Source: Haplosporangium gracile (Eukaryota > Mortierellomycota > Mortierellomycetes > Mortierellales > Mortierellaceae). Taken from it: a stretch of DNA of 37,248 bases. The notes under the pieces are model-generated. The model was not told the origin of the DNA and made no database searches. It saw only the letters and a program-made list of their open reading frames with translations. The position numbers and the translations under genes were made by a program. Positions 22,001-32,417 of the stretch are shown one piece after another (position 1 is the stretch's first letter; each line of letters opens with the position of its first letter). The DNA lies in assembly GCA_015499985.1 (NCBI GenBank), contig JAAAUF010000198.1, positions 14,170 through 51,417 of the forward strand. The letters are read 5' to 3'.

Positions 22001-22882
22001 TACTTTACACCGTCCGTCACGCTTTCGTCCATCCGTGTGCCACCACACGATGAGAACTCGGAGTCTTTAGATGTGCGAATGGGCGAGTCTGCTGTCGAAC
22101 CACCAACATCATCATCTTCATCATCCACGACAACAACAAGGCTCTCGTCAGGCGTGCCGTCATCCATCAATGGGCATTTGAGAACTGGTATCTCGCAGAC
22201 CAATGGCGCTTCTCCTATCGCCTCCTCATCAACAGCATCGGGAGCAACAACGGTTGCAAGTTCTGCAGCCTCGTCGACTTCGGTGATCACGTCCACATCG
22301 CAGGCGTTCACGTCGCGTCGGTCAAATACCTTGGGGATCACTGCATCCATGAGTCATATCCGATTTCAACAGCAACAATCTGGAAGTGCTCCAGCGGTAA
22401 CGAACGGTGGTACAACAACAACAACACCGACAATAACGGCTAGTGGCGCCACATCCCAGGCTACAGCGTCTACATCTGCTGCTGCGGGCGCGGTGACTGG
22501 GGCCCACGATGTCAACTCGACTACGACGCCGATCAATTTCCATATTGGCAGCGGAGGAGGCAGTGGCAGTGGCGGCGGTAGTGGTGGCCCTCATACTTTG
22601 GGATCTGAACGGTTTATGCGCGATAGGACGCCACCATCCAACAACAATAACCGCTATCACCATCATCATCTACATCATCACCAACATCAACTCCAGCAGC
22701 AACAACAACAAAAACAACAAAAACAACAACAGCAGCAAGGGGGTCATTACCGGGATGATGACGAGGACTTGCGGATGGAGTGGGATGGCGATATCCCGAG
22801 CCCATTCATTAAAAAGACGTATAGTCGACCCTTGAATGGTACTAATGGCGGGATTTCGTCTTCTGTCGCAAGGAACCTTTAA
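19042..22882 (+). CDS. NIMA-family (Nek2-like) serine/threonine kinase
   Basis: Nine exons (19042-19146, 19248-19465, 19568-19716, 19831-19928, 20028-20048, 20175-20257, 20344-20470, 20572-20654, 20755-22882) join in frame to 1003 residues. The kinase domain (~9-290) has the Gly loop IGSGSFG, the ATP-site Lys in ARKEIDY, HRDLKPDN (150-157), DFG (170-172), the activation-segment end TPFYMSPE and KSDIWSLGCVIYELCALQPP. A ~15-residue insert before HRD (GITTNEETRQVTQ) is also found in fungal NIMA. Next is a coiled coil (~296-391), usual for Nek2/NIMA dimerisation, then ~600 residues of Ser/Thr/Gly-rich disordered sequence with a His/Gln tract and the end SSSVARNL. NIMA kinases drive mitotic entry and spindle-pole function. 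The start has a near-ideal context, ccgccaccATG. Intron 8 is GC-AG and exon 5 is only 21 nt. Confidence 0.95.
22651..22738 (+). repeat. His/Gln trinucleotide tract in the kinase tail
   Basis: CAT/CAC then CAA/CAG runs encode consecutive His and Gln in the disordered C-terminal tail of the kinase. Likely length-polymorphic. Confidence 0.8.
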
Positions 22883-22919
22883 TTACAACTTGTTCCTCCC
22901 CCAAAACCAAGTAAATAAT

Positions 22920-22925
22920 AATAAA
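22920..22925 (+). terminator. Possible polyadenylation signal AATAAA for the kinase gene
   Basis: AATAAA 38 bp after the kinase stop codon, within an AT-rich stretch just before the N gap. Positional support only. Confidence 0.3.
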
Positions 22926-22955
22926 ATATGAAAAAAAAGACATGCGCCTTTTTTT

Positions 22956-22965
22956 NNNNNNNNNN
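22956..22965. other. Assembly gap (10 N)
   Basis: Ten N bases inside a T-rich/A-rich junction between the convergent 3' ends of the kinase and FHA genes. The true length is unknown. It probably reflects a collapsed homopolymer or scaffolding join and does not interrupt either coding sequence. Confidence 0.95.
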
Positions 22966-23046
22966 AAGAATACTGTGGCAAAAGAAGAAAAAAGAACAGA
23001 TATATTTCGTAATGTAGAGGCGTTGGTGTGTGAGTCAAGTGGTATT

Positions 23047-25591
23047 TCAGTCAGACAATCCAGAGAGTTCCGAAAGATCATCCAAAGAATCGCTGTGTGC
23101 ATCCTCCTCCTCCTCATCATCGTCATCCCCTGCGGTATGTTTTGATCCTCCTGGTGTCGTCGTGCTTGCCGTCGTCACTGAAGAAGAGCCCTTACGTTTC
23201 TTGTCAACATGTCCAGCAACGGTGGACTTGCGCTTGCGGTTCAAAGCGGCTGACAGGGGCTGATCATCAACATCATCCTCGGCATCTGAAGATGATGAAG
23301 AGGAAGAGACGTCGCCGTTGGATCCATCATCATTATCGGCTGCCGACAGTTTGCTGGGTTCCTTGGCGCGGCGAGCCGAGGGCTTGACGGCATAAGGGGA
23401 GGTCGACTTGCGGTGGTATGGCAGCTTGGGTGGCATCTTGAAGAAATATTGCTTATCCTAGATCATACAAATGCCAAAATAACAACATTAATAATTATCC
23501 CACAATTATTAGAAACATCTACGCCAAGCCGGGAAAAAAAAACAAAAAGCAATTGCATATTTTGACAAAGGCTGTAAGTTACCTTCAGGGTGCACTTGCG
23601 GGCGCTTGGCATGACTTCTTGGCGGGTAAGTTTGCGCATGACATTGTGGTCACACTCGGGGATATAGTACCACTGGTTCTCCAGAGGCTTGTTGTAAGCA
23701 TCCTTACCCTTGCGCGTGATCTTGCCAACACAGCGCGCGGCGCTCAGACACTGAAGCATCTGTTCCTTGATCTCATCGGCATCGTGGGTTGCCATCAACG
23801 AGGGCTGACTGGTAATCATCTCGTCAAATAACTCTGTCAAAGTCATCGATTTTTTCTTGCGGGCAAAGACCAATGTGTCGATAATCATCTCGGTATAGTC
23901 GCGCGGCTCCTTGTCAGATGCTGATATGGTGGTGATGGGTGCCTCTGGCGACGATTCTAGTGATGACGACACCGTATCCTGCTTGGTAGCCGCCGTAGAC
24001 TCCTTGACAACTGAAAGCGCAATCTTCTCCTTGGGTGCGGTCTTTGGCTTGGGTGCCTTGACAGCCGTGGTGGAAGTGGCTGTTGACTTTGTAACTGTGT
24101 CCTTGGCCTTGTTGAGTTGGGCCGTTGCTGTGGTCGAAGTAGGTGATTTGGTCTTGGTTTCGCTCTTGGCGCTATGGTTATCCTTGTCCTTGGGCTTAGA
24201 TATCTTCTGTGCCGAATCCTTGGTGATGGGTGCGATATTTTCAATACCTTTGCCTGACAACGCAGATTTCTGTGCGTTCGTTCCTGACTTTGCTGTCACA
24301 GGTTTGGTGTTGGTGTTGGTGTTGGTGTTGGTGTTGGCATGATTCTTTGATGGTTTTGACAATGGTGATCCTGATACGAGTGCTGCGCGATGTGTCAATT
24401 CCTGTGGAGATGATTTGGCGACCTTGACAGAGCTGTTCTCGGTCAAAGCAAGCGGAACCAAGGGTGCGCGCAGCTGCTGGTTAGGAACCCTGAAGGGGCT
24501 GGATGCCGCTGTATCGTCCATGAAAAAGTTGGGCTCTGATGAGGGACTGACAGGGAGCGAAGCGTTGTGTGATCGCTTAGGGAGGGCGTCAAGGGGGATA
24601 GCGAAGACTGGAGGAGGCTTAACGGGCGAAGAGCCATAATCTGTTCTCGCATCCGATGAGGCTGAAGGAGGGGTTTGGTAGACGTTGTTGTTCCTGTTAG
24701 GTGATGAAGAAAGGTCGTACTTCAACATCTTGTGGCGCATACGGGCTGTGGGGGTCGATTGAGAGGGCGAGCTCAAAAGATCACGAGAAGCGGGAGAGGA
24801 AGTGCCAGGTGTCGCCAATTGATGGTGGGTAAGGGTCGAGTATTGGGAGCGCTTGGGAGTAACCAAGCCGATACCATTAGCGTCTTGATAGACTTGATCC
24901 TCCTCGTGAAAGTTCTCGAGGCCAGCATCCTGCGACGAGTCATCATCCTGATATTCCTGCTGGTATGTCGATAGTGTTAATGCTGGTGGAGGTGTGGTTG
25001 TAGGTGCTTTGAAGAGCATCTTGACGCCGACCAAGTCGACAATATCGCCTCCTCGCAAGGTGGCTTGCTGGCCCGATGGGAATCCGGTGCCGTTGATACG
25101 GACACCGTTCTGGCCGAGGACAGTGATTTCAAAGGTGGCGGATTCGGCGCACCACTGGATAATCGCATGGCGTCTCGAGACCTGCTTGTTGACCCTGCCG
25201 AGATTCAAGGTCGCCTGCGATCCTCTGCCGACGATGACGGGCGTGTCGTAGGAACCGTTGAGGACCATCGAGGGACCCTTGGACTTTTTGGGCTGGCTGC
25301 TCTTCTGTGCTGCCTTTACCAACAAGTCGAGTCCTGCTGGCCCGTTGTTGTTCCATCCAGCTATCAGATATAGGTAGAGGGGGGGGGGGGTATGTTAATC
25401 TCTGCTCTACAGTGGGGTGGTCTCAATTTCACGATGGGCATTTAGGTTGCCGTGTATATGTGAAGGTGTGAAGGTAGTAGCAGATCGCTGCTACCAGGTG
25501 GCTGGAAGGTCGAGTGTAAGAGAGTGTGTTTGTAGGGAGAGCCTGGATTACCATTGACGACTGGCGGCTGGTTTTCCTTCATCAACTCCAT
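23047..25591 (-). CDS. FHA-domain nuclear protein, Tos4/Plm2-like
   Basis: Three exons (25591-25552, 25360-23583, 23457-23047) join in frame to 742 residues with GT-AG introns. The FHA domain (~55-132) shows VIVGRGSQATLNLGRV, SRRHAIIQW and GQNGVRINGTGF, so the phosphothreonine-binding Arg, Ser-His and Asn are present. A long Ser/Thr/Pro-rich linker follows, with a 5-fold Asn-Thr repeat and many Lys/Ala/Thr blocks. A conserved-looking helical region at ~500-605 (YTEMIIDTLVFARKKKSMTL, then ARCVGKITRKGKDAY and NQWYYIPECDHN) looks like a small winged-helix fold. The C-terminus is basic then strongly acidic, ending DDLSELSGLSD. FHA plus such a C-terminal domain suggests the fungal Tos4/Plm2 group, chromatin-associated regulators linked to G1/S and checkpoint signalling. 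That assignment is inference. Fhl1/Fkh-type forkhead proteins are less likely because no forkhead signature is visible. Confidence 0.85.
24303..24338. repeat. Hexanucleotide tandem repeat encoding Asn-Thr
   Basis: About five to six copies of a TTGGTG-type hexamer on the plus strand, read on the minus strand as alternating Asn-Thr codons in the FHA protein linker. Confidence 0.8.
25379..25390. repeat. Poly-G run in intron 1 of the FHA gene
   Basis: Twelve consecutive G (C on the sense strand) within the 191-nt first intron (25551-25361) of the minus-strand FHA gene. Confidence 0.9.
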
Positions 25592-25970
25592 GCGAGGTAT
25601 ATTCTTGTTGTTTAGTTGTGAGTGGTGATTGTCTATGCTTTTATTGTTTTGTTGCTTGTCGAGATCTCCTTGTGCGTTGTGTATTCCTATAGGGAGTGAT
25701 AGAGAGAGAGTGCGAGAGGGTGTACTGGAGGGCACCGAAGAGGTAGGAAGAAGTGGAGGGTGTAGTGGGGAATCGGTGTGGATGCGATGCAGTCGAGGAG
25801 AAAAACGAAAGGGCTTCCTATACAATACAAAATTATTATTGTCAGTCTGTGTGTCTCTGCCGCCTCGGACGCGCTCGAAGAAAAAAAAAACACTCCCCGT
25901 CTGTCAGCCAAAAACGCGAAGTTCGCTGGGACTGGAGGAAACCCAGGCACACTTTTTTTTGTAGCTATAG

Positions 25971-25978
25971 TGACGTCA
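25971..25978. promoter_or_regulatory. CRE-type palindrome TGACGTCA
   Basis: A perfect 8-bp site for ATF/CREB-type bZIP factors, about 380 bp upstream of the FHA gene start. Confidence 0.4.
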
Positions 25979-26032
25979 ACGGAGGAAAATATCAATGCAG
26001 ATGTTGCAGTCACCAGCTTGAGTTTTAAAGGT

Positions 26033-26038
26033 CACGTG
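26033..26038 (-). promoter_or_regulatory. E-box CACGTG upstream of the FHA gene
   Basis: On the gene's strand it reads TTGCACGTGAC, identical over 11 bases to the site before the kanadaptin-like gene. It lies about 440 bp upstream of the start codon. Confidence 0.4.
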
Positions 26039-26389
26039 CAAAACGCACTACTTGGTTGCGTTCGGTTTGGCCCACCAAGAAGGGTCTAGTCCCTTGCTCC
26101 AACGGTCGAATGATGTTGTATCCATGGATCGATAAAAAAAAGGTATACAAGAACGGATCTTTGATTGCCAAGGATTGCGCTCAAACGGTTAAATTTTTAC
26201 CTTTTTATTGTTGCTAACGCTCCCTTTGATTGCACTGCGCGGGCATTTTCATTTGCTAATATGCGCTCGAGTTGATACTTGGCGCCCAGAGCTGGACGTA
26301 TGATGTACGCATCATTTGTTGCTGTCATTGAACTCGGCAAATCGATGCGTTTGTTTGTTTGTTGACATAAAGGAAAGAACAAAAAAAAC

Positions 26390-26553
26390 ATGGATCAAGA
26401 TCCGGTAGGTTCGATTTCTAATTTTCTTATTTTATTTCTCCTTCCTCCTATTCTCCATCTTTGGATTGTCGTCCTGTGCAGATCTGGCGAGAAAGGAAAG
26501 GTCTTCTTTTTTATTTTCTTTCTTACATGTTATATCGAGCACATGCAGAATAA
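26390..26553 (+). CDS. Doubtful 28-residue micro-ORF with one intron
   Basis: The start aaaacATGg reads MDQDP and meets a plausible donor (gtaggt at 26405). A 77-nt intron ends tgtgcag at 26481, and exon 2 (26482-26553) reads IWRERKGLLFYFLSYMLYRA and three more residues to TAA. The intron size and signals are typical here, and the product would be a single-span membrane micropeptide. No family recognised. Chance is a fair alternative. Confidence 0.2.
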
Positions 26554-26755
26554 TTAAAAAAAATGGGGTATGTTTATTTTTGTCCCGTATCGTGGGCGCG
26601 GAATCATGTCCGAAAAAATTGAAAAAAAAGACGCCGCGATTTTCTTGGATTTTTTTTCCTCCATGTAGATGGATTGAATGAATTGAATGGTCCATCCAAA
26701 ATGGTCACTCCATCGTGCATGAGCAGTGCAAAAGATGGGTTGTGTTTATGTGCGC

Positions 26756-26781
26756 GTGTGTGTGTGTGTGTGTGTGTGTGT
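26756..26781. repeat. (GT)13 microsatellite
   Basis: Uninterrupted GT/TG dinucleotide repeat of about 26 bp. Confidence 0.95.
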
Positions 26782-27587
26782 CACAGCTGAAGATGAGTGG
26801 AGAGAGGTGGGAGTTCGATCGATAAACGATTTGGGCAACGATCGAATATGACAGAGAATGAATAAGTGAGAAATAGCGACTAGAAAGAGGGGAGTGGTAA
26901 GTATTCTTATGCAACCAGGTGAGATGGGCTAGGGGCATCACCAAGTCGGATCCCTAGTTAGAATCACAGCAATAGGATATAGGCTTTTGCTACCGTCTCT
27001 TTCTACTTTAAACAAAGTGGTGACAAGCAAGAGAAGCGTCCCTTCCAGTTACTTCGAAGAGCAGCAGTGCATCAAAACCCAACTAAAAAAAACAACAAAA
27101 AAAACAGCCTCCTCGATACTTCCGTGGGCTTTTTTAAGGCTTGGGTAGATGACAGGCAAGGTCTGTCAACGTTCATCATCTCTTTCGCCCCTTGATCAAG
27201 TGAAATTAAAGATGTGTGGTATTGGACCCATGTGTCAACCTAGACTTCCGACGGACCAACCAGCCAAGTAAGATTTTGTCTTTTGTCAAAAAAACGAGAA
27301 AAATGGAATGACTGGATAGGCTTTGTGACAAGGTTGGCCACACACGTACATATACATACACACACAAACTCTATATTTCGCCAATAATGTATGCCGCAAG
27401 GGTGGGAACAAAAAGCAAAAAATAAGAGGAAGAAGAGCAGCAGCAACAAGAGTATCAACAAAACAAGATTGTGCATAATTACAAAAGCTAGTGTTCTTTC
27501 CTAATGAGCGAACAGAGGAGACGCCAAAGAAGAAAAGTTGGCACCACTGAAAATAAATTCGACTGTGCAAAGAAGAGCTCACGCGCA

Positions 27588-27622
27588 GGGTTCAAGTGCT
27601 TGCACTTCCATTTGTTGAACCC
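27588..27622. repeat. Inverted repeat / hairpin
   Basis: Outer arms GGGTTCAA and TTGAACCC (8 of 8 pairing) enclose a second pairing, AAGTGC with GCACTT separated by two bases. The two A of the outer left arm overlap the inner arm, so only one or a compromise forms fully. Confidence 0.6.
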
Positions 27623-27775
27623 ACTAACTAAGAAAAAGCACGCTCTATTCAATAGCTTTCGTTTTTGTATTAATCCGCCCTTGCTTGCTTGTTTTTCGGT
27701 ATTGTTGGGCTCGTTTGACCAATTTGACTTTTTCTCCTCCAATCCTGGTTGACGCCCACATCTTTCCATTGACCT

Positions 27776-27800
27776 TCTCTCTCTCTCTCTCTCTCTCTCT
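27776..27800. repeat. (CT)12 microsatellite
   Basis: Uninterrupted CT dinucleotide run of about 25 bp. Confidence 0.95.
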
Positions 27801-30436
27801 ACCTCATTGGCATCTTGTTAGTTCTCCTTCAGCATTCTCAGAGCGTCTTTTTTCATCCCCGGACTGCTGGCAGTTACGGGGCGGCATTGACGGCTCACGG
27901 TCCGCCACGAATAGGATCGTCCGTTGGTCTTGGTTGTACTTCCTGTATTTGCATTAGTGCTGCGACATTTTACTGTGCTGCGCGTTTCCAAACGACAAAC
28001 AAACAAAAAACTATACCCTCGGTGAGAAATGAACTGATCCCGCCAAAGCTCAAACCACTCTCCTCTCTCCTCTCTCCAATGCTCCCTTCGCCCGTTGTTG
28101 TTGTTGGTTTCGCGTCTTCCCCGTTGGTTTTGCTTCTTCCCCCAATGATAGGAGAAACAACGAAACAACAATGCCAACTCTTGTGTAATGTTCAGGCAGG
28201 CATTAAGCGTTGGATAGATGCAAGAAAGTCGAAACACAAGAGAGACGAAACACAAGAGAGAGACAAAGCAAAGCAAGCCCTGGGATTTTCTCACTTGGAC
28301 GGATATGGCAATGATCCGACTTTTTCTGTATTATGCCCGTCGTTCGACTCGTTGACACTCCTTTTTGGCGTGTGTGTGCTCGGTTGATGAACATTTGGGA
28401 GGGAATGCTGAAATTTTCCAATTGAAGAGGATGGTCAATAGGGAGTCATTCAAGAGGACGAGAGGGAGGAAAACCTAAAAAACAAGGTTTATGTGGCAGT
28501 GTCGCGCTAAGATGGGAATTCAATCTATTGTTTTCTATTTTAAAATGAGACTAAACGTTAGCCGATCAATCATTCTTTTTAAATCAACCAGTATATTCTA
28601 AACAACTATGTTGTTGGACCGACAGAACTGAATGGATTGAGTGGATTGAACAGAGAGAGAAGGAGCTGTTGGTAGTTATCCTTTTGATCAGGGTTGAGTC
28701 GACAGGGCTATCTTTTTTTTTTTCTTGTTGGACCAATGTCATTGTATGGTATTCGCATTTTCGTTTCCGCTCATCTCTGCAATTGTAGTATGCCTCAACC
28801 ATTATGTCACGCTCATCCTCTCTTTCTCTATCTGTCTTCATAACCGAGCCATTTCCGTTCATTGATAGATCAGCATATCCAAAAGAATAAAAAAAAAAAA
28901 AAGGAAAATTTGGTCCGGTGGAACCTATCTCTCCGATCGGGGAAGTACATATGGTCCGGTATACTTTTTTTTTAAATTCTATAACAGGTCTGGATTATTA
29001 GGTAAACAAACATCAGCACATCACTTCTGAAAATGCTGTTTATTTCTTGGATCTGTTTCTGAAGGTTGAAAATGAAGGAGTGGGTTTATGCTTCACAAAG
29101 CTATATTTTTAGGAGACCATAGTGAGACTATAAAGAGGACTAAAAAGCGATATTCATAGTGAGACAACGCGTTCTATTATTTTTTCCACTCCTTTATTGT
29201 CCTCATTTCCTCACCTCAAGCGGTCTTTTTTTTTATCTTTTCTTGCGATCTATGCCCAACCTGACTCTGACTCAAATGAAACGATGAAAAAAAAAGAGAG
29301 ATTAAAATCGAACCCCGTACAGAAGAGGAGACAGACAGAGAGAAGGATAAAAAAAGGTGCATCTAAACATCATCATCGCGTCAAATAGTTCCCAAAGCGA
29401 TATAAAGTTGGAAAGAACACAACCTCTACAAAGAGGAACAAATAAAACGAATGACTACTCGTGATGACAGTCTTTCTTTCTGAGTCTACAATTTAGTTTT
29501 CTGTGTCTTCGTTAGGTCGTGGGGCACCCAAGGTAGAAATGCTTCTTTTTACACTTTCTTTCTCGCTCTCACTTCTCTCTTCTCGAGAGATCACGTTCAG
29601 AAACAGTGAGCATTCATGCCTTCTTTGCCCCGTCTTTCTTCACCAGGTCCTTCTTTTTCGTCCGCATATCCTATCGTTATTATCAAAAGAGCATTTTTTA
29701 AAAGCGAACGATAAAAAACAATCGCGGTACCAATCATTTGCAAGGAAGAAGTGATGAAGAGAACGGCTCAAGAAAACAGTTCTGCCTCAACTCATTCTCC
29801 TGGTTTTTTCTTCCCCTTGCCTCAAGCAATCCACTTGAGGAAGGGAGAAGATAAAGACTGCAACCCTGGCATTTTCTTCTTTGTTATAGTTTTTTTTTGA
29901 GACACACAAAAAGACTTGATCTTACCTTGTTCCTAAAAGAATACATGTCACTCTTTTCGTAGGTATACTTCCATACGCGAGAAGACGTCCACAAACTTTT
30001 TTGTATATTATCCATAGGGCCGAGATATCTCTCCATCTAAATAATTTTCGCTTATCCTCCCCTCCTTGCCAAGTTCGGAGACATGATAACCATGTATGGT
30101 TCACCTGAAAAGACAAAAAAAAACTTCGTTGGGAAGGAGTTTGGTTGGAAGCAAAATCGAAAAATATAAAGAAACGATAGGTAATTAGATGAAGAGATAG
30201 AAAAGAGCAGCGTAGGTAGTCATGAACGTAAAATAAACATACCACAAGGGACCCTTGTCCTTGTGTCTATTTCTCCCTCTTTAGGAATGAAAAAAAATGT
30301 GATCGAATCCCTTCAAGGACAAAAAATTTATGCACTGCCACTCGTAAATGTGAGCAATTTTCTTTTGACTTTTTGACTTTTAAACTCCTTCTCCTTCGTG
30401 CGTTGACTATGAAAAAGAAGCCAAGTCGGGTGGTGT

Positions 30437-30482
30437 CAGAGTCGATACTACAGTGAGATCAGAGTCGATACAACAGTGAGAA
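30437..30482. repeat. 23-bp tandem duplication
   Basis: Two adjacent 23-bp units starting CAGAGTCGATAC and ending in CAGTGAGA plus one base; they differ at two positions. Confidence 0.9.
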
Positions 30483-32404
30483 AATGGGTCCTGGATGTAT
30501 TGAAGTTAGGAGAGACGTAGGTTTCTGTCCCTGACCCTGAGGGACACGCGCGGGACCCAACCTAAAGGTGATCTTGCTTTTCTCCCGCTTTTTTTTTGTT
30601 TGATATTCGAACAGGTATTGTACTCTTTTCCTCCATTTTCCTTCCTTCTCTAGGTCCTCCTCCTTCGCCCTAGAGCCCAAGTAGATGGCTATTGTTGTTC
30701 GTTGTAGAAATGAGGCGGAAGTATTGTCCCGACGATAGCAAATAAAACAAGTTACGAAAAACCTGCTTTTGATCGAAAACAAGTCAACGTAAAATCCGCT
30801 ATTTTCCTTGCTTAATTGTAATTGGGATAGCCCCCCTCCCCCCCGTAAAGGATAGATGAGGGAAGTGCCAAAGATTTGATGAGCGCGAGTGAAAAAAGAA
30901 AAAGGTTTTATTCGCATTTTATCCGTGTTTCTCTCGAAATCAAAAGAGCCAGAATGAGCAGCAGCAGGGGCAGCAGAAAGCAGAAAGCAAAAAGTGAATG
31001 AGTCGTCGTGAGCCGCAGAACTGAACAACGAACTGCGGTATCATTATTCTCCTGTGCCTCACTCTCTACAATGTTGATTAAAAAAAGAGAGTTGCAAAAG
31101 TCAAATGCTCTCTCTCTTTGTCCTCGCAGATTTATTGCTTCCTCTTCTTTTCGCTTTGTTGTTCACAGAAAGCATAAACAAAACAAAAAAAAGTAAACAA
31201 AGCAAGAAAAGATCAAGCCTAGACTATGTTTTTCATGACTCCCCTCCCGTCACCCTATCAGACCACTTAGAATTTCCCACCGAGGAGGGTCTGTCACCCC
31301 CTATGTCGCTCCTTCCTTCCCTCTCTCATCTCCCTCCTCTCTCTGTCTTTCCTGTTTACACTCTTGGTTTTATGTTAGTCTTTTCCAGGTCACACGTAAA
31401 ATAAGAAAAAACGAAACGAACGCGAAGAAGTCAACATCAACAACAGCAACACAAGAACAAAAATAGTCCGCGCTATATCCGTGCCAACAAAAAACACCAT
31501 CAAACGATAAAGAAAATAATACGACCACCCCTAACCCTCTCATATGTGTCAAACACGCAGTAACATTTTTGCTCGCTTTTCCAAACACATACGCCCATAT
31601 TTTTTTTTTAACCTTTGATCTCGGTTCAAGAAACTCAAAAGGCCAAAAATAAAGGAGGTTCTCTCTTTTCCTCATCTCTCTCTGTCTGCACTCCATCGCC
31701 ACAACAACCTTTGAAAAAAAACAATTCCCCGACTAACTCCATCACAAAAAGGGGCAAGCAGTCGAAGATTGCAGTGGCTGTTGTGTGATGGAGGGAAGAG
31801 ATACAACAGGCCGGTTTTTTTTAGCTTCTCTCTTTCTCTCTCCCATGCTTTGCTTTATTCTCCTTTAATCTATTTTTTTTCATGCTGTTGTCTGTCACTG
31901 CCATCCTGATGTTGGCGTTGTCTGTTGTCTCGTTTTTTTGGATGAATGTACAAAACAGAAAATGGGCTATTAATACGTTCAGAATGCAAAGATAGCCACT
32001 TGATCATTGGAGGAGGAAGATGGAGAATAAATAACTACTGTCAGACCCGTGTCAACGGATGGGCTCTTCACTTTCTTTTTGTATTTTTTTCCTTCAACAA
32101 CGAACGATGTCTCGAAATGGATATAACAAAGGCGGTAGGGTCAATTGAGAAAAAAAAAGGGGGGAGGAGGGCATGCTATGGATTGAGGATGAACGAATAT
32201 GCACTACTCGCATAAGGATGAGTGCTAATGGAGGAGTGAAGCAGAGGATGGACTTGGTGCCCTGCTGTTTTTAGACGCAGTCAAATCTTTGGCGACAAAA
32301 AAAAAATAATTTTAAACATCAAGTCGCGAACTGTAAGTAAATTGGTTATGTTGGTATTTTTCGCAGAACAAAAATAAACAACGAATCACATCTTGGCATG
32401 GTCT

Positions 32405-32417
32405 CCCCCCCCCCCCC
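32405..32417. repeat. Poly-C homopolymer
   Basis: Thirteen consecutive C. Confidence 0.9.

Larger units (their letters stand above)
25592..26389. promoter_or_regulatory. Upstream region of the FHA (Tos4-like) gene
   Basis: Contains CT-rich sense-strand leader sequence, two ACGCG cores (about 25869 and 25914), a perfect TGACGTCA (25971-25978) and a CACGTG box (26033-26038). A minus-strand ORF of unclear status, with an ATG at 26326 opening MTATNDAYIIRPALGAKYQL, ends at 26197; it may be a chance ORF or a small gene. Confidence 0.45.

Noticed and set aside
28340..28356. tRNA B-box-like GTTCGACTC
   Set aside because: No matching A box, acceptor stem or cloverleaf around it.
27815..28387. 190-residue plus-strand ORF
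   Set aside because: No domain, mixed composition, and an equally long antisense ORF; no start or splice context supports it.
29926..30104. Weak resemblance of TCTCCGAACTTGGCAAG to 5S rRNA box A region
   Set aside because: The rest of the 120-nt 5S pattern is absent.
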